A stretch of DNA of 64,000 bases, from positions 229,062-293,061 of the forward strand of contig NZ_QVFV01000005.1 of NCBI RefSeq assembly GCF_004212215.1. The letters are read 5' to 3'. The notes below the pieces were generated by a model that was given only the letters and a program-made list of their open reading frames with translations, did not search any database and was not told the DNA's origin. The position numbers and the translations under genes are program-made. The stretch is from Leptolyngbya iicbica LK (GTDB lineage: Bacteria > Cyanobacteriota > Cyanobacteriia > Phormidesmidales > Phormidesmidaceae). Positions within the stretch are counted from its first letter, which is position 1. Each line of letters starts with the position of its first letter. Positions 1 through 9,073 of this stretch are shown one piece after another.

Positions 1-1440
1 CGGCGATGTCGTTGAGCTGCACACCCATATCGGTGAGTGGATCAGTGCCGTCACCGAGGAATAGATCGATGTCGGGACTGGAGAGATTCAGGTCAAAGCC
101 ATCGGCAGCTTTGAGGATGTCGAGGTTGAGAGTGCCGCTGACACTGCCGAGGTCGCCTAACGCGAAATCAGTGACGGTGAAGCTCAACCGTTGCGCATCC
201 GGAATGCCCGGTACTTCCGCGAAGTCCCAATCGCCGTTGAGTAGGGTTTCCAAGGAGCTTTGAATGGTGCTGAATTCAGCCGGGAGGTTTTTCAGCAGCA
301 GTTCGGTGCTGGGGAGTTTGGCGAAGTCGTAGCTGAAGGTGCCGTCGCTGAGCAGGCCCAAGGACACCGCGATGTCGTTGAGCTGGATGCCCATATCGGT
401 GAGTGGATCAGTGCCGTCACCGAGGAATAGATCGATGTCGGGGCTGGACAGATTCAGGTCAAAGCCATCGGCGGCTTTGAGGATGTCGAGGTTGAGAGTG
501 CCGCTGACGCTGCCGAGGTCGCCTAACGCGAAGTCGGTGACGGTGAAGCTCAATCGTTGGGCATCGGGCACATCGGGAATATCGATGAAGTCCCAATCAC
601 CGTTGAGCAGCGTTTCCAGAGAGCTTTGAATCGTGCTGAACTCAGCCGGGAGGTTCTTCAGCAGTAGTTCCGTGGTATCGAGCTTGTCGAAGTCGTAGCT
701 GAAGGTGCCGTCGCTTTGTAAGCCGAGGTTGAGAGCAATGTCGTTGAGCTGCACACCCATGTCGGTGAGCGGGTTGGTGCCGTTGCCGAGGAACAGGTCA
801 ATCGCATCACTAGACAAATTCAGGTCAAAGCCATCGACACTCTGGATGATGTCGAGATTGAGGCCACCGCTGACGGTGCCGAAGTCGCCCAGGGCAAAAT
901 CGGTGACATTGAAGGTGAGGCGCTGGGCGTTGGGGAGGTCGGGGATGGCGACGAAATCCCAATCCTGGCTGAAGAGGGTCTCGATTGCCGTGGCGATGCT
1001 GCTCAATTCGGCGGGCAGGTTCTTGAGGGCGATCGCGGTCGTCGCCAACTTGTCGAAGTCGTAGCTGAAGGTGCCGTCGCTCTGGAGGCCGAGGGTGAAG
1101 CCAATATCCGTCAGTTGCACACCCATATCCGTAGCCGGATCGGTGCCGTCGCCGAGGAATAAGCTAATGCCATCGCTGGAGAGATTCAGGTCAAAGCCGT
1201 TGGCATCCTTGAGAATATCGAGGTTGAGGGTGCCGCTGACGGTACCGAAGTCACCCAGGGCAAAGTCAGTGACGTTGAAGCTCAGGCGTTGTCCACCTTC
1301 GATGGTGGCGAAATCCCAATCCTGATTGAGTAGAGTTTCGATGGAGGTGCCGATGCTGGTCAGCCCGTCCGGCAGATTCTTCAGCAGCAGAGCGGTATTG
1401 GTGACCTTGCTGAAGTCGTAGTCGTAGGTGCCGTCGGGGA
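1..1440 (-). repeat. 366-bp tandem repeats inside the giant surface gene
   Basis: The string encoding DGTFSYDF recurs at 335, 701 and 1067 (exactly 366 bp apart) and in a diverged form at 1424. Each unit encodes about 122 residues containing SLDLSSPDIDLFLGDGTDP-like text and LGDLGSVSGTLNLDILK. The two units nearest the edge are almost identical in DNA, which points to recent unit duplication. The array continues beyond position 1. Confidence 0.85.
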
Positions 1441-4400
1441 GGACATCTAGGGAGAAGTCGATGTTTTCGAGCAGTACGCCCAGATCCACTGTGGGGTCTG
1501 CGCCTGCGCCGATGAAGGTGGTGATGTTCGTGGCGTCGATCGCCAGTTGATTTTCCAGAACGCCGTTGATATCGACGGTCTCGGTGACGACCTCAAAGCC
1601 GCCGCTGATTTCTGTGAAATCCAGCATGCCCAGGGTGGCGCTGCCCGTGATGCGGGTCAGGTTAGCCGGGTCGTCGATATTCAGATCAATCTGACCGCCG
1701 GGGGTAATGATGGTTTCCTGCACTGTTTCCCCAGTGCTGTTGGATTCCACCCGCAGTGTGCCATCGAGGGTGATGCCAGGTAGCCCCACCACCGAACCGT
1801 CGCCGTCGCCCATCAGGGCATAGGTCATATTGGTCTGTTCTTCTGGCGGCTTCGTGAAGTCGATCGCCTTATACAGCGCCAACCCAATGTCAGTGTTCTC
1901 CACCTTCACCCCAGTTTCGTCGGGGGTATCGAGCCCCGTCCCCATGAAGGCGTAGCCGTTGGTGATGCCCGCCAGCAGTCGGGTTTTCTCGATCTGCTGC
2001 TCGTCGTAGAGCACGGAGACCTCGCGGAAGCTGACCTTGCGGTTGGCGGTTTCGGTGCCGTCCGTCGCGGTGGGGTCGTTAGTGGAGGTGGCATCGCCCT
2101 CAATCAGGGTGACGCTGACGCCCAGTTCATTGGAGAGGCGATCGCTGAGGGCGACAGCCGCCGCTCGGCGTTGGTCGGCGATGTCATTAGTGGCGTTGAA
2201 TTCCAGGCTGGCGCGGACAAACTGGTGGTCGCCAGTGCCCCCGGCAGCGGTCAGGTCGATGACTGCGCCCCCGGCAGTGGTGGCCAATTGCAGGCGATCG
2301 CCGTCCAGGCTAGCGACGTAGTAGGTGGTGCCGTCGGTGAGACCGCCGATCGCTTGCCCCCCAGCGGCTTCGTAGCGGATGGCTTCGCCCACTTCAAACG
2401 CGATCGCCTCCGGCAAAATAATCGTGTCGGTATCGACCTCGACCCGGATATCGTTGGTGGGCACCACCGTTGCCCCCGTGCTCAGGAAGCGATGATTACC
2501 GGTGCCGTCGCTGGTCAGGTTGATGGCACTGCCACTAGCCGTATTAGACAGGCGAACCTGGCGATCGTTGAGCACCTGCACATAGTAGGTTTGATTGTCC
2601 TTTAAACCGCCAATCGCCCGTTGATTGGCACTCACGTCATAGCGCACGGCCTCCCCATCAGTAAAACCATGATCCGCCTCAAAGTTGATCAGGTCATTCG
2701 CAGTATCTACCCGGATAATTTCCTCACTACCCCGCAGCATTGCCACAGGCATGAAACGAAAACTGGTACTCCGTCCCGTTTCGGCCACGTTAATATAGTT
2801 GCCTTGGGCCAGGTCTTCAGCGGTTTTTGCCAGCCGGAAGGTCTTGCTATTCAGCACCTTGACGAAATAGGTATTGTTCGCCGTGGGACGATAAACCGGA
2901 GCACCGTTGTTGTAAAAATCGGCAGTAATGCCAGAGAGGGGGGAATAGCGCTTACCTGCCCCAATTTGTAAGGACACCTGTTGGCCAGTGCGGAAGCCGT
3001 GATTTGACCACAGTTGAATAGCATTGCCTTTGACCACATTCAGCCCGCTGTCATAGCTGAGATGGCTACGACCGCTTTGTTCAATCAGCGAGAAGGTATG
3101 AGTCCCCGTGCCAGGGCTTGTGAGGTTAATCCGTTCGGCATAGGTGGGACTGTAACGGTCTTTAGAAAGGGCAATGGACCGATCATCAATCTTGACCACA
3201 TAGTAGGCAGTGACCACATCGTAGTGATGCAAGGCATCTAGGGTGCCACCGATAGGGCTACCATCCACCGGCTCGTAATACTGAATTTTGTCGCCCGTTT
3301 GGAGGTAATGAGGCGTATTGAACTGGATGATGTCACGACTCACGTCAATCGTGCTACCCAGTTCATTCTCCGCCGAAAACGTTAACACAGGGCGAAGGGT
3401 ATGTTCTCCATCGCTGTCGCTGGTGAGATCGACAATGGCGCTGCCGCTCAGATGGCGCAGGCGCACGGTGTTCGCGTCGATGACTTCGACGGTGTATTGC
3501 CGATCATCCCGCAGGCCCCCGATCGCTCGGTTGCCCCCCGTGTCATACTGCACCCGGCTCATGTTGGTGAGGCCGTGGGGCTGGCTGAAGTGGATCAGAT
3601 TTTGCTCCAGATCCACCGCAAACTGATTGGTGGCGGCAAACTCATGCACCGCGTTGAGCTGATGCAGGCCCGTGCCATCGTCCGTCAAGTCAATGACCTG
3701 GCCCGTGCTGCGATCGACCAGTTGCAGGCGCGTGTCGCTCAGTACCGTAACTTCGTACTGTTGGCCCGGCGTCAGGCCCCCGATCGCCGTTTCGCCATCG
3801 GCCACGGTGTATTCCACCACCTGTCCATTCGTGAACCCGTGGGGCTGCTCAAAGGTGAGCCAGTCGCGATCGCGATCGACAAAATCTTCATTAAAGGCCC
3901 AGCCATCCACCGTCGCAGTGATGCCCTTCACCTCTGACTGTTCCCCTTCCAGGCGAGCTTTCTCGGCGGCGAGCTGGTCGCGCAGGGATTGATACAGATC
4001 GGCCCCAATAGTCGTGTCGTACTGAGCCAGGGTCAGGTCATCCACCGTCGGCGTCGAGGTGAGGTCCAGGGCACCCGGCACCTGATCCAGGAACCACTCC
4101 AGGGAGAACTCGCCGCCCATCGCCAGGGTATCGGCAGCCGTCCCGTCAACAGTGCCCTCCACCCGCATTTGGTTGGCCTGTGCTTCGGTGAACCGCACCT
4201 GAAGCGAGTCAGTCAGCCCCACCGGAATGGTTTCGTCAACCGCGCCGCCCGTCTCATTGATGCGGAGGGCCAGAGTGCCGTCCAGGGCCAAATCTTCCAC
4301 GCCAATCAGCGCCCCCGCGCCGCTGCTGGTGAGGGCATAGCTGCCGTCATCGCCGTAGATCACCAGGCCCAGATCGGCGTTCGTGATCTGCACCCCAGCG

Positions 4401-7400
4401 GCGACATCCGTCCCCCCTTCAGACCCGATGAAGGTGGTGGCATTGTCCAGGCCGATCAGCAGTTTGGTGCCGTCTGCCGTCACGGTCTGCTGCATGCCAA
4501 ACTGGCCGGAGGACTGCACCACACCACCAAAGTCCAGGGTGGCGTCGCCGGTAATTTGGGTGAACTCGCTGCCGTCGGCAAACTCCACCAGAATCTCGCC
4601 CGTGGGCGTCACCAGGGTTTCGTTCACCGCTGCGCCCATGCGGTTGATGGCGACATCGAGATTGCCGCTGAGACCCACCTCATTGACGCCGAGCAGGGCA
4701 CCGCTCCCCGTCCCTTTGAGGGCAAAGCCCTGGGTGGTTTCGCTAGTGACGGCGTTCGTACTCTGCGTCCAAACCAAGCCCAATTTACCGTCGCTGAGTT
4801 CCACGCCAACCGCAGCGGCTGTACCATAACCGCTGCCCATAAAGGCGGTGGCCTCGGTGAAGGCGAACAGCAAGTCGGTGTCGGTAACATCGCCGTTGGT
4901 GCTGACCTGCTGATCGACGGTCAACCCGCCGTCAATACTCAAAAGGCCGCCCACATCGACGGTGGCGGCTCCGCTGACCTGGGTGATATCAGCCCCCGTA
5001 TCAAACTGAACGGTGCGATCGCCGCCCGGTAGCGGAATGGTTTCATTCACCGCCTGCCCGGTGCGGTTGATGGCGAGATCCACCTCGCCGCTGAGGGTGA
5101 GGTCGTCCACGTTGACCAAACCGGCTGCACCGCTACCCTCCAGGGCGTACCCAGCGCCAGGATCGGTGTAGAGCACCAGGCCCAAATCCAGATCGTCGAT
5201 CTGCAAGCCACTGCCGTTGGCCCCAATGAAGGCGCTGGCGTCGCGACTGCCCAGCTTCAAGCTGTCAGCAGTTTTATCAATGCCAAAGTCGCCACTGATT
5301 TCGGCAAAACCCGCAACGCCCAAGTCCAAGCTGGCTTCGATTTCGGTGAGGTTGGCTTCGGCTTCGCTGTAGCTGAGGGTGACCTCCTGATTGGGGGTGG
5401 CAATGGTCTCATTCACTGCCCGTCCCAGCCGATTGAGTTCCAAATCAATAGAACCAGCGACCGTCACATCATCCACCCCGACAATGCCCGCCGACCCACT
5501 GGCGCGGAGAGCGTAAGTCGCCGGATCGCTGCCAGCTTGTTCGGCGTACAGAGCCAGTTCCCCATCGTTAAGGGTCAGCCCCACGGCGTCGGCAGTGCCG
5601 CCATTTTCCCCGATGAAGGCGTTGACGCCCGTCGCGCCAATGCGGAGTTGACTCTCCGGTTGGCCGTTAGTCACGACCGATTCCTGCGCGATCGCAAATT
5701 CCCCATTCAGACTAGTAAGTCCGGCTATGTCCAGATCCGCTGTGCCAGCGATGCGGGGCAGTTCCACCCCGTCGGTAAAGCTGAGGTCGAGAGTGGAACC
5801 GTTGGCGAGGGCGATCGCTTCACTCACCGCGCCGCCCGTACCATTGACGGCCAGATCCAGTTCTCCGGACAGGTTCAACTCGGGTAAACCGAGCAAAGCC
5901 GCATTGCCCGTAGCCTTGAGGGCATAGGTGGGATCCGCATCGGCTTGACCGTAGAGTGCTAGCCCCAGCGTGGCCGCTGTGAGTTCCACCCCGAGCACCT
6001 CGGCAGTGCCGTAGCCCGTACCCAAAAAGGCCGTGGCGTTGGCAGTGCCAAAAAGGAGATTGTCCGCGTCAGCGGCGTAGCGCAACGCACTACCAGCAAC
6101 GAGCACGTTATCGTCTGCCGCGAGGGCAAAGTTGCCGAAATCGACCTGGGTGCGGGTGCCGTCTTGGCTGGCGCTGATATTCGTGCCGGAGAGGGAGAGG
6201 TCGGCAATGCCCTGAAGGCTGGCGCTATCGGCGGTCAGGTTATAGGTATAAGTTTGGTCGGCGGCGATGTCGAGATCCAGGGTGCCGTTGGCGATCGCCA
6301 ATCCCAGGTCGTCATACACCACTTCCGTGTCGGCCCCTCGGCCCACAAACGCTGACAGCGCCGTCCCCGACACATCCACCGTCGTGCCTTCAGCGGTTTC
6401 TTTTACCGTCAGACTGAGCTGCTCGCCGCTGATGGCGGTTTGCTCACCCAGAGCCAAGTCCGCCTGTCCCAAGTTGGCGGTGACGGTCGTGCCGTCTCCA
6501 CTGGCGCTGATGGTGTTGGCCTCAACGGTGACGCCATCCAGGCCCGTCGTCGCAGCATTCGTCGCGGTTAGGCTGTAGCTGTAGCCATCCCCTTGCAGGT
6601 CGATGTCAACGCTAGCGCCACCGAGCACCACCCCGGCATCGTCGCTAGCATCAGCGGTAGCGGCTCCGTGGCCCAGCAACACATCGGCCCCCATCGCGCT
6701 GAAATCAAAGGTGCCGTCCACATTGCTGTATTGCAGCGTTTGACTCTCCAGCCGCGCCACGCCGCCCAAATCAACCTGGGCGTTGGCAAGGTCGATGGTG
6801 ACACCCGCTTCTGTTCCTGAGATCGCCGCCGCATCTGCCGACAGGCTTAGGTCTGATACATTTTGCAGCACCGCCGACCCGGTGAAATCATAGGCGTAGG
6901 TGTTGTCCGCATTCAGGGTCAGGTTCAGCGTGTCGGCGGTAATACTCAGGCCGCTGTCGTCAGTGGTTTCTGGGGTGGCATTACCTTCGCCAAAGAAGGC
7001 GGTGACGCTAGTGGCGCTTAGGGTCAGGGTGTCAGCAGTGTTTTCCACCACGGTGAAATTGCCGCTGATGACGGAGCCATCCCCCACGGTCAGGTTCAGG
7101 TTGCTGAGGTCGCCCAGGGTGCCCGCCTGCCAAGCATCATAGATATTTTGGATGGTGCGATCGCCCAGCACCCCCGCATAATCCACTTGCAGCACCTGTG
7201 CTTCGATGTCCCCCGTTTGCGACTCTAGTACCCAGTCGCCGCCCAAATCCAGGCTGCCCGTGAGGTCATCAGACGCCGCTACATCCGCCCCGGTGAGGGC
7301 ACTCAAGGTTTCAATAAACGCCTGCCCATCATCGTCCGCCGTCACATTACAGCCATACAGCAGAATGTCGGCCCGCTCGGTCAATGCTAATCGCCAGCCA

Positions 7401-8008
7401 TCGATTTTGAGGGCATAACGGGCAATATTCTGGCTGGTAAGTTGGCTATTGCCCAGGCTCAGAGCCGCCTTGCCACCGTGAGAAATGATGTGGATGGCGT
7501 CCACGTCGGTGCGATCGCTCAGAATCTCCGTAATTTGGTCAATGCCGTCAACTTCAGAATCCAGAATGAACACTTCGACCCCTTCTGAAACCGAGTCGAT
7601 GATGTCGGGGAAATGGTCAACGCGGGCATCCACGAAGACGATTTCGCGGGCGAGGGAGATCGAAGGCGTGATGGTCGCGAGGGTTTCTGCGGCGTCTTGG
7701 GCGGCTGGCAACAGGGCGTCAGTATCACCGATGAGACGAGTAGCTCCATTGCCATTGGCGGGAACTGAAGTGAACTCTAGCGGCGGCGTCAGCAATGCGG
7801 ACAAGCCACCTTCTAGCTCTAAAGTCTGGCTATTAGCCCCAATGTCCAAATCCGCCAGGTCAACATCTTCAGCGATGGGAGAACTACTTGGAGGAGCATT
7901 GGACTCGCCTTCCAGCAAATTTGTGAGGACGACAGGTTCAACTACAGGTTGAAAAGACTCGGAATTTAAACCTGACAGATGACTGGAAGAAGATACACCG
8001 CTACCCAT
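1..8008 (-). CDS. Giant DUF4347 repeat surface protein (partial, 3' end outside window)
   Basis: At least 2669 codons are open from an ATG at 8008 to the left edge; the frame is the same at both ends, so no net frameshift is seen. A TAG lies in frame 10 codons upstream, which makes ATG 8008 the first ATG. Residues about 118-282 match the DUF4347 domain (EIVFVDARVDHFPDI; HIISHGGKAALSLG; LLYGCNV), an N-terminal module of very large cyanobacterial surface or secreted proteins. No Sec signal peptide is visible. The rest is built from repeats of three kinds: units of about 390 bp around 4220-5830 sharing an NET(I/L)-type motif, units of about 270-300 bp around 2320-3790 with a TYYV-type motif, and 366-bp units near the left edge. 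The role is probably extracellular adhesion or matrix; no enzymatic motif was seen. DUF4347 is assigned with good confidence, the function is not. Confidence 0.85.
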   Translation of the reverse strand, partial: MGSGVSSSSHLSGLNSESFQPVVEPVVLTNLLEGESNAPPSSSPIAEDVDLADLDIGANSQTLELEGGLSALLTPPLEFTSVPANGNGATRLIGDTDALLPAAQDAAETLATITPSISLAREIVFVDARVDHFPDIIDSVSEGVEVFILDSEVDGIDQITEILSDRTDVDAIHIISHGGKAALSLGNSQLTSQNIARYALKIDGWRLALTERADILLYGCNVTADDDGQAFIETLSALTGADVAASDDLTGSLDLGGDWVLESQTGDIEAQVLQVDYAGVLGDRTIQNIYDAWQAGTLGDLSNLNLTVGDGSVISGNFTVVENTADTLTLSATSVTAFFGEGNATPETTDDSGLSITADTLNLTLNADNTYAYDFTGSAVLQNVSDLSLSADAAAISGTEAGVTIDLANAQVDLGGVARLESQTLQYSNVDGTFDFSAMGADVLLGHGAATADASDDAGVVLGGASVDIDLQGDGYSYSLTATNAATTGLDGVTVEANTISASGDGTTVTANLGQADLALGEQTAISGEQLSLTVKETAEGTTVDVSGTALSAFVGRGADTEVVYDDLGLAIANGTLDLDIAADQTYTYNLTADSASLQGIADLSLSGTNISASQDGTRTQVDFGNFALAADDNVLVAGSALRYAADADNLLFGTANATAFLGTGYGTAEVLGVELTAATLGLALYGQADADPTYALKATGNAALLGLPELNLSGELDLAVNGTGGAVSEAIALANGSTLDLSFTDGVELPRIAGTADLDIAGLTSLNGEFAIAQESVVTNGQPESQLRIGATGVNAFIGENGGTADAVGLTLNDGELALYAEQAGSDPATYALRASGSAGIVGVDDVTVAGSIDLELNRLGRAVNETIATPNQEVTLSYSEAEANLTEIEASLDLGVAGFAEISGDFGIDKTADSLKLGSRDASAFIGANGSGLQIDDLDLGLVLYTDPGAGYALEGSGAAGLVNVDDLTLSGEVDLAINRTGQAVNETIPLPGGDRTVQFDTGADITQVSGAATVDVGGLLSIDGGLTVDQQVSTNGDVTDTDLLFAFTEATAFMGSGYGTAAAVGVELSDGKLGLVWTQSTNAVTSETTQGFALKGTGSGALLGVNEVGLSGNLDVAINRMGAAVNETLVTPTGEILVEFADGSEFTQITGDATLDFGGVVQSSGQFGMQQTVTADGTKLLIGLDNATTFIGSEGGTDVAAGVQITNADLGLVIYGDDGSYALTSSGAGALIGVEDLALDGTLALRINETGGAVDETIPVGLTDSLQVRFTEAQANQMRVEGTVDGTAADTLAMGGEFSLEWFLDQVPGALDLTSTPTVDDLTLAQYDTTIGADLYQSLRDQLAAEKARLEGEQSEVKGITATVDGWAFNEDFVDRDRDWLTFEQPHGFTNGQVVEYTVADGETAIGGLTPGQQYEVTVLSDTRLQLVDRSTGQVIDLTDDGTGLHQLNAVHEFAATNQFAVDLEQNLIHFSQPHGLTNMSRVQYDTGGNRAIGGLRDDRQYTVEVIDANTVRLRHLSGSAIVDLTSDSDGEHTLRPVLTFSAENELGSTIDVSRDIIQFNTPHYLQTGDKIQYYEPVDGSPIGGTLDALHHYDVVTAYYVVKIDDRSIALSKDRYSPTYAERINLTSPGTGTHTFSLIEQSGRSHLSYDSGLNVVKGNAIQLWSNHGFRTGQQVSLQIGAGKRYSPLSGITADFYNNGAPVYRPTANNTYFVKVLNSKTFRLAKTAEDLAQGNYINVAETGRSTSFRFMPVAMLRGSEEIIRVDTANDLINFEADHGFTDGEAVRYDVSANQRAIGGLKDNQTYYVQVLNDRQVRLSNTASGSAINLTSDGTGNHRFLSTGATVVPTNDIRVEVDTDTIILPEAIAFEVGEAIRYEAAGGQAIGGLTDGTTYYVASLDGDRLQLATTAGGAVIDLTAAGGTGDHQFVRASLEFNATNDIADQRRAAAVALSDRLSNELGVSVTLIEGDATSTNDPTATDGTETANRKVSFREVSVLYDEQQIEKTRLLAGITNGYAFMGTGLDTPDETGVKVENTDIGLALYKAIDFTKPPEEQTNMTYALMGDGDGSVVGLPGITLDGTLRVESNSTGETVQETIITPGGQIDLNIDDPANLTRITGSATLGMLDFTEISGGFEVVTETVDINGVLENQLAIDATNITTFIGAGADPTVDLGVLLENIDFSLDVLPDGTYDYDFSKVTNTALLLKNLPDGLTSIGTSIETLLNQDWDFATIEGGQRLSFNVTDFALGDFGTVSGTLNLDILKDANGFDLNLSSDGISLFLGDGTDPATDMGVQLTDIGFTLGLQSDGTFSYDFDKLATTAIALKNLPAELSSIATAIETLFSQDWDFVAIPDLPNAQRLTFNVTDFALGDFGTVSGGLNLDIIQSVDGFDLNLSSDAIDLFLGNGTNPLTDMGVQLNDIALNLGLQSDGTFSYDFDKLDTTELLLKNLPAEFSTIQSSLETLLNGDWDFIDIPDVPDAQRLSFTVTDFALGDLGSVSGTLNLDILKAADGFDLNLSSPDIDLFLGDGTDPLTDMGIQLNDIAVSLGLLSDGTFSYDFAKLPSTELLLKNLPAEFSTIQSSLETLLNGDWDFAEVPGIPDAQRLSFTVTDFALGDLGSVSGTLNLDILKAADGFDLNLSSPDIDLFLGDGTDPLTDMGVQLNDIA

Positions 8009-8302
8009 GCTCAGATACCCATGACCATATCTTGGAAGCTAGCACCCCCAAAATGGCCGATAACAGGCTAGATCTACCGATAAAAGGGTGAAGAGTCTCT
8101 GCCCACTTGTTGAAATTTACGTTGTATTACTGATACGTCCGTAAAAACCTGGGAATACTCTAGATTGTCGGAGGATTTGAGGCAGTTTGGTGAACATAAA
8201 TCACCTGTTTAGACACAAAAATAAGTCTGAATAGAGCTGTCGTTAAATACCTTTACATTCTGAACACAATGCAATTCCGTGCAACTACGGTTGAGGTGAC
8301 TC

Positions 8303-8521
8303 GTGGCAACTACTAAGCGAACCGTTTATCTGATTTCTGAACAGCAGCGCAATGCGTTACTAAATTATTTGCAAGACCGCCCATATCGTGAGGTCGCAGC
8401 AGGTATTCAACTGTTGCTCAATGCCCCGACAGCCAAAATCGATGTTGAACTGCCAGATGATGCACCCGCCGAGGCGGAGGCCAGTGAGGCCACGGTCGAA
8501 GAAGCGAGTACCGCTGCATAA
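8303..8521 (+). CDS. Small conserved-looking protein, 72 aa
   Basis: The start is GTG at 8303 with the ribosome binding site GAGGTGA a few bases upstream. The N-terminal half (TKRTVYLISEQQRNALLNYL) looks like a helical DNA-binding or regulatory fold; the C-terminal 25 residues are acidic and Ala-rich (EAEASEATVEEAS). A clean intrinsic terminator follows at 8578-8616, so it is probably a monocistronic gene. It is divergent from the giant surface gene, and the 294 bp between them holds the promoters of both. I do not recognise a named family. Similar small proteins of unknown function are common in cyanobacteria. Confidence 0.6.
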   Translation: MATTKRTVYLISEQQRNALLNYLQDRPYREVAAGIQLLLNAPTAKIDVELPDDAPAEAEASEATVEEASTAA

Positions 8522-8577
8522 GTGCCCGATTAGGTGACGATGCTTAATCGTCAGAGTCCTCATTAAACTTACATTTC

Positions 8578-8616
8578 AAGACTGAGTCACTCGGTACCCG
8601 ATGGCTCAGTTTTTTG
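8578..8616 (+). terminator. Intrinsic terminator after the 72-aa gene
   Basis: Stem ACTGAG (8581-8586) pairs with CTCAGT (8605-8610), with further pairing inside (CGGTACCCG), and is followed by a run of six T. Confidence 0.7.
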
Positions 8617-9073
8617 GTCTTTAAAGGAATGCTGTGAGGGCCGTGTTGTGCCACCCAGCGTAGGCAATCGCTATAGAGGGGGGCTTCTTTAATGAGGCTA
8701 CCGACTCAGCTTTTCAGGCTCGTTAAGATGGCTGACCAAACTCATCGCATACGCCGACGCAGGCAGACTAAGCGCTGGACTCAGATGCCGAATGAGCGGA
8801 TCCGAACAAACCGTGTCGATGATTTGGCTACTTGTCTATAGGGGCTGTCATAGATGGGGAAGGTGTTTAGTTTTAAGGTGATTCATGTGTCTTTTCCAGG
8901 TCTATTCTCAAGATGTATTTTGTCCTGAGTGAATGTTGTGATCGCGTGAAAGGTCTTGATGTCTAACGACTCATGAAAACTGTAATCAAATTGCATATGA
9001 TCACTGACCTTGATGCCCTATTTAGACATTCATGTTTGATTCCAACACAACCAATTTCCAATTCACTGAATTT
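8617..9073. other. Intergenic region, nothing recognised
   Basis: This 457-bp gap lies between the terminator of the 72-aa gene and the 3' end of the REC-GGDEF-EAL gene. I see no convincing ORF, RNA gene or repeat. Confidence 0.5.

Noticed and set aside
339-1325. Series of plus-strand ORFs with repeated text
   Set aside because: They are antisense shadows of the 366-bp repeats of the minus-strand giant gene; only the minus frame continues without stops to the ATG at 8008.
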